Shown: positions 53,783 to 64,000 of the stretch, in pieces | Layout: each line of letters starts with the position of its first letter | How positions within the stretch are numbered: position 1 is the first letter of the stretch | Source of the DNA: Viridothelium virens | Taxonomy: Eukaryota; Ascomycota; Dothideomycetes; Trypetheliales; Trypetheliaceae | DNA length: 64,000 nucleotides | NCBI GenBank assembly: GCA_010094025.1 | Contig: ML991779.1 | Location: 248,001 to 312,000, forward strand | Direction: 5' to 3' | Made by a program: the position numbers and the translations under genes | Notes under the pieces: generated by a model | Databases searched by the model: none | What the model saw: the letters and a program-made list of their open reading frames with translations, nothing else | What the model was told of the DNA's origin: nothing

Positions 53783-55559
53783 ACAGGGTTGGGAGGTGTT
53801 GATGGGTAGGGGGATGGAGGATTGGGTCGCAGAAGCATTTTATATGAGGATACAGGGTGGCATGTATTGTCTGGATATAACTGTGCATATTCTCTTTCGC
53901 TAGTCCTGTAGCTGTATAATCAACACCATCGTTTGATTAGATCTCGCTTCACCCCTTCATGACGTTCAGTAGCTGAAAAGAGTGGCAACTGTCCCAAGAA
54001 TTGTTACCAGATTTAGTGGATTGACCATATGTTCATTCCGCAACAGAATGCTTTAGGCATTTGCGTTACTCATACGAGTGCTCCGGCTACCAGAACAAAT
54101 TGGTTAACTCTCGCTGATTCATTTGTACTGTTCATTCTATCTCTTTGAGACATTCCATAGCTGGACCTTCGGGTCGTGTAGGTAAGCTTTCCATGAACTA
54201 CTAAAAATACATTTAGTGGAACAGAAGGCATAAGCAAGAGACAAGTAATATTCCAAAGACCTCGTTGGACGATGGCTCCAGCAATAGAAGGCAAAGTCAG
54301 GCGCTTCCCGTCGCTACGCTTTATCGCTATGCTTTGGAATGCCAACCGGATTATGACTAGGAAGCTCTAGTCACCTTGTAGTTATGGAACATATTGCCGC
54401 ACACTCATATTTCATATCATGCTCAGTGTGGTGAGGGAGACAAATGCTAGCAGAAGATAGTATCCAAGATAGGCACTTTGAATGACTGAAGAGATAGCGA
54501 GGCGCCCTATTTCTGACGTCTCACTCCCAACAAGCCGTGTTGTCAACTCCGTCGTCCATGTACGGAATTTCTATACGGAAGTCCATCGCAGCCGTCAGCC
54601 CCAACGGGGCGCAGAAGTCTCAGTACGCACTAAGTACTACTGAAGCACTACTGATCGTACCTGAAAGAGCCGTCATTCCGTTATCAAGTATGTTCTCTTC
54701 GCAACCAGGCACATCCACCATCAGAAGTATCAGGTAGACACGCATACACGGTAACGAAGAGATTGTGCAATATATTTAGTCTGGGCATGCCTTGACACTT
54801 AAGATCGATCCCCATGGAGTCGGGGGTTAAGTAACACGGGATATCGAGGCATGTCGCCGCACGAAGAGAAGAAAAAAAGGGTTTGGGAGGAGTGGCTTGA
54901 TTTTGAAGCCGTCTCGGAGCTACTTCGGCAAAGGGGAGAACCCCAGCTACGTTTGAGATGAGTATCACGATTCAACCAATTAGCGAGATGTATTCAGCCG
55001 TGTAAGATACCTCCGTATTTTATTCTCTTCAAGCCCGTCACCGTACTTCGGTTTGACGCCAACATCACAAACTTTTGCAGTCTCACTGAAATTTCCTACC
55101 CAGTGCCGGATCACTGTGCGAAACCATTTATTAGGACACAGCTCTCCCAGAGTGGTTTACCGATACCTTGAGGGGGAAACAGCAGCGAGGTCGGCTGCGC
55201 CGCCTCGTCCCGCTCCTGGTTGCGCCAGCGCACTGGGTACTATATCTATATGTATCTCATAACTAATCGGAATTTGATATCGAGTACAAGGGCGCCGAGA
55301 GCGGGGAAGTGATATGCAGATTCTTTCTCATTTTCGACAATCCTCACTGAAATATGTATAGCTTATGTAAGTACTGTGTACTAGAATTGAGCTTCTTCTG
55401 ACCGGACTTTCCATATTTAGGTTGTATGTAAAGTGCCAACAGTCGCAAGCTCTCTGAATATTTCAAAAGAAAAATGCAACATGTAATATTATGTCATCAT
55501 CGGAAGAACTAAGCTAAGTTCATTCAGTATTAATAATACTACCCGCCGTAGACCAGTTT
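53783..55559. other. Gene-poor intergenic region
   Basis: About 1.8 kb between SDH2 and the AAA ATPase 3' end. Short open frames only; none has a recognisable motif. No terminal repeats or transposon coding seen. Confidence 0.4.
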
Positions 55560-57416
55560 TCAGTATCCAGCCCATCTCCAATCTGTTGCTGCACTATTCA
55601 TGAAAGGGCGCTTCTGTACTGGTCCGTACGGTCCTTGCAATGGTGGCTCTGGATGGCCTTCCGCGTTTGATTCCATATTTCCTGTTCCAGTGACAATATT
55701 TGAACCCACCTGTGCAGGGTGGCCCTGTGACGGCATGTGCGGTGGGGCGAAACGCTGAGCCAGCCATCCCAGCTGAGGTTGACGATTGATACCCATATCA
55801 CCCGTTGATGTAAGGCCCGCCGCCGCTGCGAGATCGCCCGAGTTAGGAGGCGCGATACCGGGTGGTGGCGGGGAAGAGGCATGGGTATGGTGGTATCGTT
55901 GAGGAATCCTTTCATTGCCTACTTCAGGACACGCGCTGGGTAGGTGGATGCTCCTACTCCGTGGGGGCCTATGAGTAGACTCGGACGGACTCTTGTCCAT
56001 GTCGTCTCTCAAGGTCTTAACTTGATGCTTGATTACTCGCCAGAGCTCATACTGCTCCAGATCATTATCGTCATGATCGTCGGTCTCACTATCACTTGAG
56101 ACTACACAAGTCCGCTTGTTAGCGTAGTCGGTATGCCCTCGAGCTATTTGCAGGAGCGAAGCCACAAAAGCTTCTTGGATATAGGCGAAGCTGAATCCGT
56201 GCGTAATGCTTGCGATAGCTGGGCAAAGCTTAGAAGGAAACATAACGGAAGGTTTGCGTCTGAGTTTGCGGCGCCAGTATTCACAATATTCGGTGCGCTC
56301 GGACTTGGAGGGTAGTGGGAAGAGGTACTTCCTATCGAAGCGGCTAGGACGTTTCGAAAGCCCAGGATCCAGTCGCTCAACTGCAGGGACATGGGATTAG
56401 AATAGGGGACTGCTCTTATTGATGGATAGCGGCTTACTGTGGTTGGTAGAAGCTACCATGAGAATACCATCATTCTTTTCCAGCCCATCTACCTCGTTGA
56501 AGAAGTAACTCCGGGTGACTGGCGTAACAATTGTGTCGATATCCTCTAAGATAAGCATACACGGTGCCAACTGCCTGGCTTTCACAAATACGTTTCGGAC
56601 ATCAAAAGTAGTCGGAGCTGATTTGACATATAAGGTTGGAATGGGTGGGTTGTGCGTCGACAGGGTATGCATCAAAGCCTTGATGGAGATCGTCTTTCCA
56701 TTTCCTGCCGGGCCATAGAATATCAGTCCTCGCTTCCAAGGTACGCCCAAATCATCATAGACATCCTTGCTATCGAAGAAATTTTGGCTGACGTCCGTCA
56801 GATCCTTTTTCATGCTTGGATCCAGAATGACGTTGTCCCAGGATGCATCTTTGACCTGTTCATATAACTGCGGATCCAATCTCCAGAATCTATCATATAC
56901 CCAAATGCCTTTGATATCATATTGCCAGGTACCAGCAGCCCTGACCAAGGAATCAGTAATTGCAGAATGCGAAAGCTGGTTTTCGCCATGGCGTGGCTCT
57001 TTGAGAATGTATTGGATTTGGTTGACCCCACTCCCGATGGTGTACAAGATGAAATCTTCCTCGTTCCATCTGTAATGGTATTTGGCAAAGAAGATTGCTT
57101 CAGCAAGTTGGCCAGAACCTCCACCCCCGGCTCCCCCACGAGCAAGAGGCGGATTGTATCCACGCCAGCGGGCAATTGACTCCGTCTTGGTATCTAGCTC
57201 GGCCGTAGCGTGTCCAGCATAGGCGAATGGGAGCAAGCCGACATTATAGGAAGGAACAGTAGTCACAATCAGTTCAGGATTCTGAGACCGCAGGTAGGAT
57301 GTGATCTGAATATCGAGATCCGCCATTTTCGCCGACGTCAAGTTCTCGTACTCATCAAAGAGCCTGTTGTGGCCAGCGCCACCACCGACGAGGGTGAATA
57401 CTTCGTCGTCGACCAT
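55560..57416 (-). CDS. BCS1-like AAA ATPase with disordered C-terminal tail
   Basis: Two exons on the minus strand (57416-56438 and 56380-55560) join in frame to 599 residues. The N-terminal about 200 residues are a fungal variant of the region before the AAA module. The AAA module has Walker A GPAGNGKT near residue 235, Walker B MLILEDIDT, a sensor ASTNH completed across the intron (NHIERLDPGL), and the arginine-finger region SKRPSRFDRKYLFPLP. A DDxDD acid run and a Pro/Ser/Gly-rich disordered tail (about 430-599) follow. The family includes yeast Bcs1, which moves the Rieske protein across the inner membrane; related fungal paralogues lack the Bcs1 presequence and have unknown clients. No membrane segment is evident at this N terminus, so I do not call it Bcs1. 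Confidence 0.88.
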
Positions 57417-60400
57417 GGTGTTCCAAAGCTAGTGGGTTATTCTTGAACGTTGGGTTTCAAAATTCGAGGACGTTCTTCTGCAGTTAAGAGCTATTAAGAA
57501 TGCACGACACGATGAGATGTAGGAAATTTTAGGTATACCGGTGTTCAAGAGCTGTGCCAATGCCTCAAATCCGCCCTAAATCGCCATGCAGTCGCAAAGC
57601 GGTGCAAAAGCTTTTGGGAAAGCTTGGATTGAAGTAGATGTTGCTGCGCACAAAAGGAACTGCAAAGTGAAACGCGAGCTTGAAGTCCGCATTACCTTAT
57701 TGAGTGCCTAAATTCGGCAGTGTGCTGCCTAAGTACCTGCTCGGTACGATGTTGGATCCTTCATGGGTTACGTACGCTGTAGCTCGGGACTCGCGTGATA
57801 GACCTTGTTACAGGAAGCTGGTCACTAGAAATCGTCCGTAAGCTTTAGGCACGCAGACACTCGACTTCTGTAAGCGTGTCGGTGAGCATATGGAATTGGC
57901 CCCCAGAGATAGCGAGGTTCTTGATGGCGTCTATGGCGAAAGCTGAAGCTTACCAGCCGGACTGTCCCACCCGTGCCCACCCCAGCCACGAAGATCGGCC
58001 GAATGGTTTCCCGAATTCCCCGGGTCGCATCCGTCACTGCCACATCGAGCTCAAGTCCCTTCGGTGCTTCCCTTCGTTCCTTCCGTCGGAGCTAACCTAA
58101 CACCCCAAGGTACCTACTCCGTACCCCTTCTCCTGCAGTCTCAGCCCATCAACACCATCCGTCACAGCACTGCCCAAAGGCACCACTTCCGAACCAAGTT
58201 CTGGTATTGAGGATAGCGCTCAGTGCCAAGCCCGCGACATGATACCTAGGCCGCTCTCTCATTCGTCTATGCACGACGTGAGATGCCGCATGCATACTTC
58301 GTAAGTTCGTAAACGTTGGCGAGTGACGACTCACTGACTAATGCCCGTGGGAGGCACCATTGACCACCTAACCCGTAGTCTTCTAGCTTCGCGAGTCGCG
58401 ACTGCAGTACAAACAAGATGATCGTGAGTAGGTCTCGAATTGGAATGTGTTGAGGGTCAAGTGCATTGCCCCCAAATGGTTCCTCCTTGGACCCATGCTT
58501 CCTACCCTTGTTTCCATTTAGAGTACTTCCTTTCTGATGCCATTTGTAGTTGGATCGTATTTGGATGGACATCACGGAGCCACAGCATGCACTGAAGCCA
58601 CATGTTCTCCTCAACGCAGCCTTACCACTAAGGTGACCGGCATGATGTCGAAGTTAAGTCTCATTGCAGTCGATTACACGGCACTTACGCTTGTGTTTGC
58701 ACTTTCTTGCGAGAATATATGCCGTAAAATATCGAGCTTGTCCGCTTTGAACCCTAAGCAAACACATCGCCATCAAGAGTTTGGTGTCAAAGCAATAAGA
58801 CGTGGGCGTTTCGGCCTGCCAAACAGCGTCTGGCTTATGTTCCCTAGCCGCGGTCCTTAGCGAGGTCGATGTTCAGATGCAGGCGGTGGTCGATAGCGCA
58901 ACTCGACAGATTTTCGCGCTCCGCTCATAGGCTCGTGGAGATAGTTTGCGCGGAAGTCTAATGGATACAAAGCAGTCGTTGGCTCCAGCCCATTGGCGAA
59001 AGAAGAAACGCATTAAATGGCAATGAGAGTGTGCGACTTGTTGTCATGGATGTCTCATTGGCGTCGACAAGGATGGGCATGTTGCAAAAATACGGGAATA
59101 CTCTTCGTATGTGAGCTACTGTTGGATCAGTGTTGCGGGAAGGGACATAGGCGAGCGAGCTTGCCGCGAAGAGAGGTATACGCAACATGCCGAGAGATTT
59201 CTATCCGACGATCTCTCTTTAAAGTGCTGATCAGACAGGAGACCTCTGACAACGTTTTGGCTAGCAGAATGAGGATATTTCTCCGCAGCGTCGCCATGTC
59301 TACAGCAAGAAGAAAGACCAACTTATTGCGAAAGCGAGCTTCCTTGACAAGATCCTAGTAACGAATTGCTCTCGTTCGGGGATCTCGGAACATTCAATAA
59401 CCTACTCTTTTCGTAACCATCTTCAGATGAGTGCCTATTCTCTTATTTCCGAATACTCATCTTTGACATCCTCTCGCCGTATCTTACGCCGGAGAGCATT
59501 CTCTTCCTGCGGTGTCTCCTAGAACTGTGTAGGTGAAGAGTTTACTTGCCTTTGTGCTATTGATGCTACATCAATCCCATAGAACAGGGAACGTTCGTCT
59601 TTCTTGAACCACTTTCAAGAGGAAGCTGGACTTAGTCTGCCCCAGGTCCTGTGGGTATTCCGTTGCCAATAGTAGCAGAGGTTTGTCTTCGGTCTGGTAT
59701 CGACCTCTACCGCAAAGGTGACTTGATAGCAACAAACACTGTATTCAGTGCCGCCAATGGCCGAGTTGCATTTTCCGGTGTGCTTCAAATTCAAGTGATA
59801 TGAACCGTGCCATTCATGCCGGGAATTTTAACCATTGAAAACGAAGCGAAGAGAAAGGTACAGGATCGTAACAGGGTGGTATTTGGTTCTTCCGTATTGC
59901 CGATGTTCCCTTGTAGAATCCTCCGAAGTCTCTGAGGGAGAGATATCCCCCAGATTGATATCACTCACCTAAGTGTGCTTTTTGACAGCTCATTGCTTGA
60001 TGTTGAATTCGTCAAAGAATTTCCCTATACTATGGTCCCTGTATCTGACGGTTACTAAGACACCCGGCTCTACCTACCTTAACCTTACACGCTCCAACAC
60101 CAGAGCAAGAGACCAACAGCGCTGTGAAGTCCGACCTCTGCAAAGAGAATGCAAGACGTATTAATATCCAATCACGCAATGTGTCTCCTACATCTGCTTT
60201 CTCTACGCTCATTGCTCTCAGTCCGCGACCGACAAAATGTGTGGACTACGCTTCATTGGACTACTTCATTTGCTATGGCTATCTTGCCCTTCGCCTTCCT
60301 CCTGCCGGCCAGAAGCAATCAGCAAGGCTACATTGATGCTAGTGTCAGGCTCGAGGGCTTTACCGATAGACAGTTGGTGAATGCCATAAGCAAAGAATAT

Positions 60401-60524
60401 CTTAATCTAATGGTGTGGATGTCTAATACTTCGACGCCGTAGCCTGCCTTTCCTTCCTTACGTGAGATGTCTTCGCAATGACATTGGGAGCTCCGGGGTA
60501 TCATCCATCCATCTTGCAGTATGA
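57417..60524. other. Long gene-poor region
   Basis: About 3.1 kb, the longest stretch without a supported gene. Open frames of 60-115 codons occur on both strands, but none shows a conserved motif, and none joins to a neighbour by obvious splice sites to give a recognisable protein. No tRNA, transposase or long repeat was seen by eye. Decayed coding sequence cannot be excluded. Confidence 0.4.
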
Positions 60525-63353
60525 CTAGTCCATCACCATTTCCACGTCATCATCAGTGTACGTTTCGATCGAGTCCATAACTGTACCGCTTCCTCTTGTA
60601 GTGCTGGTCTCTGCCATCGCATTCTCTGACTCCAGAATTTCGTCGTCTTCAAATTTGCGTTCATCGGGCCCGAAAAGATCACCCTCCGACCCTTTGTCCT
60701 CTCTCAGGATCCGCTCACCCTTCCTAATGACAACAGCAAGCCCCTCTCGACTTTGCTTCCCCAACTCGAGTCGCTCAGCCATCTCCTCTATCTCGCCAAA
60801 CTCTTCTGATCCCCCAACTCCAGAATCCATTCTTTTCTCCCCACCTTGCTCTTCCGCCCTCTTCCCTACAACAACTACCTTCCCAGACTTTTCATCAATC
60901 TCTACGTTCGCCGCCTTTCCATCCCCCTCACCTACTACCCCAATCAATTCCAACAAAGGCTGTAGACTCCCAACCCAAACATCATCCTCCTCCTGAGATT
61001 GCTGCTGCTTCTCGTTCCCCTCTCTTTCCATTCCCCTCCCTTGCTCTTTCTCTTCCCTGGAAATGCGCCACATTTTACCCAGCATCCCCTCCTCATCAAA
61101 CTCCTTATGCCACATTGGCCTCACGACCCGCATCCCGTCCGCAATCTTCGTCATCACCGTATTCAAGACCCACCCCTCGAATCGCCTAACATCCAGCACA
61201 GCACTCATCCCCTCCAGCTTCGCGAGCGTACCCAGTGGTAGCAGCACATTCGAGACGTACGACCAGGGAAGCGCGTCAGGATCAAGTCGCGCGGCAGAAA
61301 AAGAGGATAAGGAGGAGCCAGAGGATGCAGATGCAGAAGCGAGCTCATCGATAACCGATTGGCGGAGCGCCTCCTGGTCAATGAGGTCAGCCTGACCCTT
61401 GCGCTGGAGGGCGCGGAAGTTGGCGAAATTGGCGAGAGCGTTGCGATCGTGCATGCCTTCGAGATATATGATTGGATCAGCGGGGGCGAGGTTGGATGGG
61501 GCGAGCAGAAGCTCGGGGATCTCAAGGAGTGGGGTACCGGACTGGAGGGAGTGGGCAAGAATCTTGACGAGCATGAGGTTCCGGAGGGCTTGCAGATGGG
61601 GGCTGGGGACTGAAGGATGTTTGGCCGACTGCTGAATGTGGGTACGGATCGAGAATTCGAGGTCGAGTTCGCAGGTTCGGCTGTGGTATGTGGCATTGGC
61701 GGCTTTGAGACAGGTGCGACTGCAGAATGTGGATAAGTGACAGCTCTGGCAGAGCTGGAGATCCTTTGCCGAGTCGGAGATGGGGGACATCACGGAATGT
61801 ACAGAGATGTTTGATTTATGAGAGGATGGGTTTGGTGACAAGCTCTCGCTAGATACCGGGCTCCTTGGAGAGACCCCGGAAGGGCAGGGTCGAAAGCTGG
61901 CCGGGCTTGGACGTGGGCTAGATGGTATCTCTCCAACCGGGCCTTGCAGATTGTCCAAGGCTGGTTTTGAAACTGGAGACGGAGGAGATGCACCAGTATG
62001 TTTGACTCGGTCGTGCTCCGTTTGCAAATTAGACCCGTCCATCATTTGCGAAGAAGAGCGAGATGTACTGGGTTTGAAATTTTGCAAGCGATACGCAAGC
62101 GCCAGAGGAATAGCCAGCCTCGTTGCACAAGCTTCACAGTAGCTGTACGCTTCACTTTCTACAGAAACCACGTGGAAGGGGTTGCATTCAGAAAACAAGG
62201 TCTCTTCGGCTGTGAAGTCCTTACATGCGAACAGTGCTGGTTTTCGATTCCCATTCTCGTCAACAATTATGTCGACGGCACATCCTGAGACCTTATCCTC
62301 AACATATTCTCGAGTTTCAACTAAAAGGGGCTTATCCACGGAGTTGCCGATCTCGTCCCATGGGTAGGCTTGGCGTCGAATCGTGGTAAATCTCGTTTCC
62401 TGTAGGTCGCGCACGCCGTGCTGCTTTTGACTATCTGAAGCTTCGAACTTGTACTGATCGAGAGCTTGCAAGCGTGTATATAAAGCCTCCTTCTTCAATA
62501 GTTTCTCAAGGTCCAGTAGGATTCGATTTGCTAGTGTCGTAAAATATTTTTTGTCCGCTGGAGGGCAAACCTCCGTGCCTTGTTGAGTAACATCAAGACC
62601 ATCCATCAAGGCTCCGCCTCCACACTTCCACAAAGAATATGCGATGCGGTACATAGCCTTCGACTTGCCATCGAGCAGGACACTCGCTCGTATCCTGGAC
62701 ACGCTGGTATTCTCTCCAGGATTGATGCGAGACCTTACGGTTAGCGCCGCAAGTGGTACCATCAAAAGGTCATCCATATGACGTCTCATCTTGTAATTGC
62801 TGGTTGGAGCTCGTACCCATGGATATTGGTTGCTGTCCGCCTGCGCTGTCCATGTTACGAAACGTTCAAGTTTGCTGAAGGCCATTTCGCTTGCTTTATC
62901 CTTTCCGAAAGCCGTTATGAAAGCAAGCAGTGCGCGCTGTGCATCAACGACGGCCAGTTCGGGGAAGCCAAGTGCCAAATAGCAGAGGCAGCGGTTGAGA
63001 AAGGCACATGGGTTGCCTGGTGGTTGCTGAGTGAGATTCGCAGTGTATAGCTTCAAAGCGGCCACTGGCTCGTTCCTAAATAGGCACGTATTTCCATCGG
63101 CGATTTCTCGTATGCTATTCATGCTGCCGATGCGTATTCGAGCGGTAGGATTAGGATTAGGAGCAGATGTTGGTAGGCCTTGGCACAAGAGATCAAGACG
63201 CGGAGAATTGGATGGTTCGGACATCAGTTGTTCTTGCGAAGGGAGCTTCGGCTTGTTCGCGCGTGAAGGTCGACGTGATGGTTGAGTAGGTAGCTGTGGT
63301 CTCGGGCCTCGAGGTCTTTCCTCAGCTTCTATAGAAGAAAATTCATGCTCCAT
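60525..63353 (-). CDS. TPR/MYND zinc-finger protein, SMYD-like with degenerate SET region
   Basis: Single exon, 942 residues. The N terminus is low complexity; a TPR-like region (about 80-150, FRNEPVAALKLYTANL... AFLNRCLCYLALGFPELAVVDAQRAL) follows. A SET-N-like segment (about 365-420, GNRKPALFACKDFTAEETLFSECNPF) is interrupted by a Ser/Pro-rich insert, then a MYND finger (about 528-565, CQSCHLSTFCSRTCLKAANATYH...C). A SET-I-like helical part (LPLGTLAKLEG, WVLNTVMTKI) comes next. The NHxCxPN and HYC motifs that bind SAM and substrate in active SMYD proteins are not seen where expected; a Glu/Gln-rich and acidic tail is there instead. So it is likely a catalytically inactive relative. Confidence 0.8.
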   Translation of the reverse strand: MEHEFSSIEAEERPRGPRPQLPTQPSRRPSRANKPKLPSQEQLMSEPSNSPRLDLLCQGLPTSAPNPNPTARIRIGSMNSIREIADGNTCLFRNEPVAALKLYTANLTQQPPGNPCAFLNRCLCYLALGFPELAVVDAQRALLAFITAFGKDKASEMAFSKLERFVTWTAQADSNQYPWVRAPTSNYKMRRHMDDLLMVPLAALTVRSRINPGENTSVSRIRASVLLDGKSKAMYRIAYSLWKCGGGALMDGLDVTQQGTEVCPPADKKYFTTLANRILLDLEKLLKKEALYTRLQALDQYKFEASDSQKQHGVRDLQETRFTTIRRQAYPWDEIGNSVDKPLLVETREYVEDKVSGCAVDIIVDENGNRKPALFACKDFTAEETLFSECNPFHVVSVESEAYSYCEACATRLAIPLALAYRLQNFKPSTSRSSSQMMDGSNLQTEHDRVKHTGASPPSPVSKPALDNLQGPVGEIPSSPRPSPASFRPCPSGVSPRSPVSSESLSPNPSSHKSNISVHSVMSPISDSAKDLQLCQSCHLSTFCSRTCLKAANATYHSRTCELDLEFSIRTHIQQSAKHPSVPSPHLQALRNLMLVKILAHSLQSGTPLLEIPELLLAPSNLAPADPIIYLEGMHDRNALANFANFRALQRKGQADLIDQEALRQSVIDELASASASSGSSLSSFSAARLDPDALPWSYVSNVLLPLGTLAKLEGMSAVLDVRRFEGWVLNTVMTKIADGMRVVRPMWHKEFDEEGMLGKMWRISREEKEQGRGMEREGNEKQQQSQEEDDVWVGSLQPLLELIGVVGEGDGKAANVEIDEKSGKVVVVGKRAEEQGGEKRMDSGVGGSEEFGEIEEMAERLELGKQSREGLAVVIRKGERILREDKGSEGDLFGPDERKFEDDEILESENAMAETSTTRGSGTVMDSIETYTDDDVEMVMD

Positions 63354-64000
63354 TGTAGGAGGAGTAAGTTCGAGGCTTGATCGAGAAGTAAATACTATAG
63401 TGTGAGTATGGTATCAGGAAGCAGCGTGGACAACCGCAAGTAACGTGTCGGCTGAACGCGTTTGTATTATTGATGTAATGATGTGATATGCGGTGATGAT
63501 AAAGTGAGTAATATCGTCTGGAGAGGGACTCCATAGCTTCGGCCGCAGGGTGAATCAAGGCAGTGATAAAGCTTCTCTTGAAATGCTTGCGACATTTGCC
63601 TTGCAATGGTCATTTTAGGTAACAACGACTCGGTTATGACCCGTCCTTCATCCTTGGTAACCCTCTTTCAAGATTCGAGAGCATTCGGAAAAGCCCCTCT
63701 CACCCAGAACAAGATAAAACCCTAATTTCAAATATCATTACCCCAGTACGAGAGGCCTCCAGAATAGATTTCTCAAGTCAAAGCTCGACAAAAAAGACTA
63801 GGCCAAACTCATTGCTCGGATGGACCGATCTGAAAAATGTCATCTGCAACAACTGTATCAGGTTCCATGCCTTGATCTGACCTATCTGAATACTACATAT
63901 CTTGTTAGCAGTAACTATGCAGGCGTTCCGTTTGGAGGTCGTTGGAATAGTCAGCAAACAGACGGTGGGTCAGTGAGATACTCTCAAAGAGCACCATCTT
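63354..64000. other. Window end, no supported gene
   Basis: Promoter side of the TPR/MYND gene. An 87-codon minus frame at 63343-63606 has no recognisable character. A gene may begin beyond the window. Confidence 0.4.

Noticed and set aside
1-64000. tRNA genes, CRISPR arrays and transposons
   Set aside because: No A-box/B-box pair, repeat-spacer array, transposase motif or long terminal repeat was found by eye. tRNAscan and a repeat search would be needed to be certain.

Overview
The window is nuclear DNA of a filamentous ascomycete (Pezizomycotina). Genes are close together on both strands. Introns are short (about 48-95 nt), with GT-AG borders and one apparent GC-AG. The gene content is a mix of eukaryotic housekeeping genes and families largely confined to filamentous fungi: UstYa/DUF3328 oxidases, rhodopsin-like (SAT4-type) membrane proteins, an NRPS-like reductase and GH79. 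I cannot place it to genus. All exon borders were read by eye from splice motifs, reading frame and family conservation; no alignment or search was run.

Layout. 0-13 kb (housekeeping): M1 aminopeptidase, thioredoxin-PITH protein, TUG/UBX protein, ribosomal protein eL36, Sfk1/DRAM-type membrane protein, dolichol kinase. 14-25 kb: secreted class 3 lipase, a multi-pass membrane protein, a stand-alone adenylation-thiolation-reductase (NRPS-like) enzyme, a secreted GH79 glycosidase, and a tRNA m3C methyltransferase. 25.8-38 kb (accessory island): two rhodopsin-like membrane proteins, two UstYa-type oxidases, a very small secreted peptide, a family-2 O-methyltransferase and a membrane-anchored tyrosinase. 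38.9-64 kb (housekeeping again): COQ10, a Cys-rich surface protein, mitoribosomal protein mS42/43, a 1508-residue ABCC transporter, ornithine aminotransferase, a HAD phosphatase, the succinate dehydrogenase iron-sulfur subunit, a BCS1-like AAA ATPase and a TPR/MYND protein that seems to have lost its SET catalytic motif.

The most interesting part is the 27.7-38.0 kb block. UstYa-type oxidases plus a tyrosinase, a methyltransferase and a small secreted peptide with dibasic sites are the combination known from fungal dikaritin RiPP pathways (ustiloxin, phomopsin, asperipin). There, a secreted precursor is cut by a Kex2-type protease, its Tyr side chains are oxidised and cyclised, and the product is tailored. 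Here the candidate precursor (34220-34450) is unusually small and has one candidate core rather than many repeats. Its intron is in frame and free of stops, so two peptide forms are possible. No S41 peptidase, dedicated transporter or zinc-cluster regulator was seen inside the block. The assignment to a RiPP pathway is therefore inference; the individual enzyme families are well supported by motifs.
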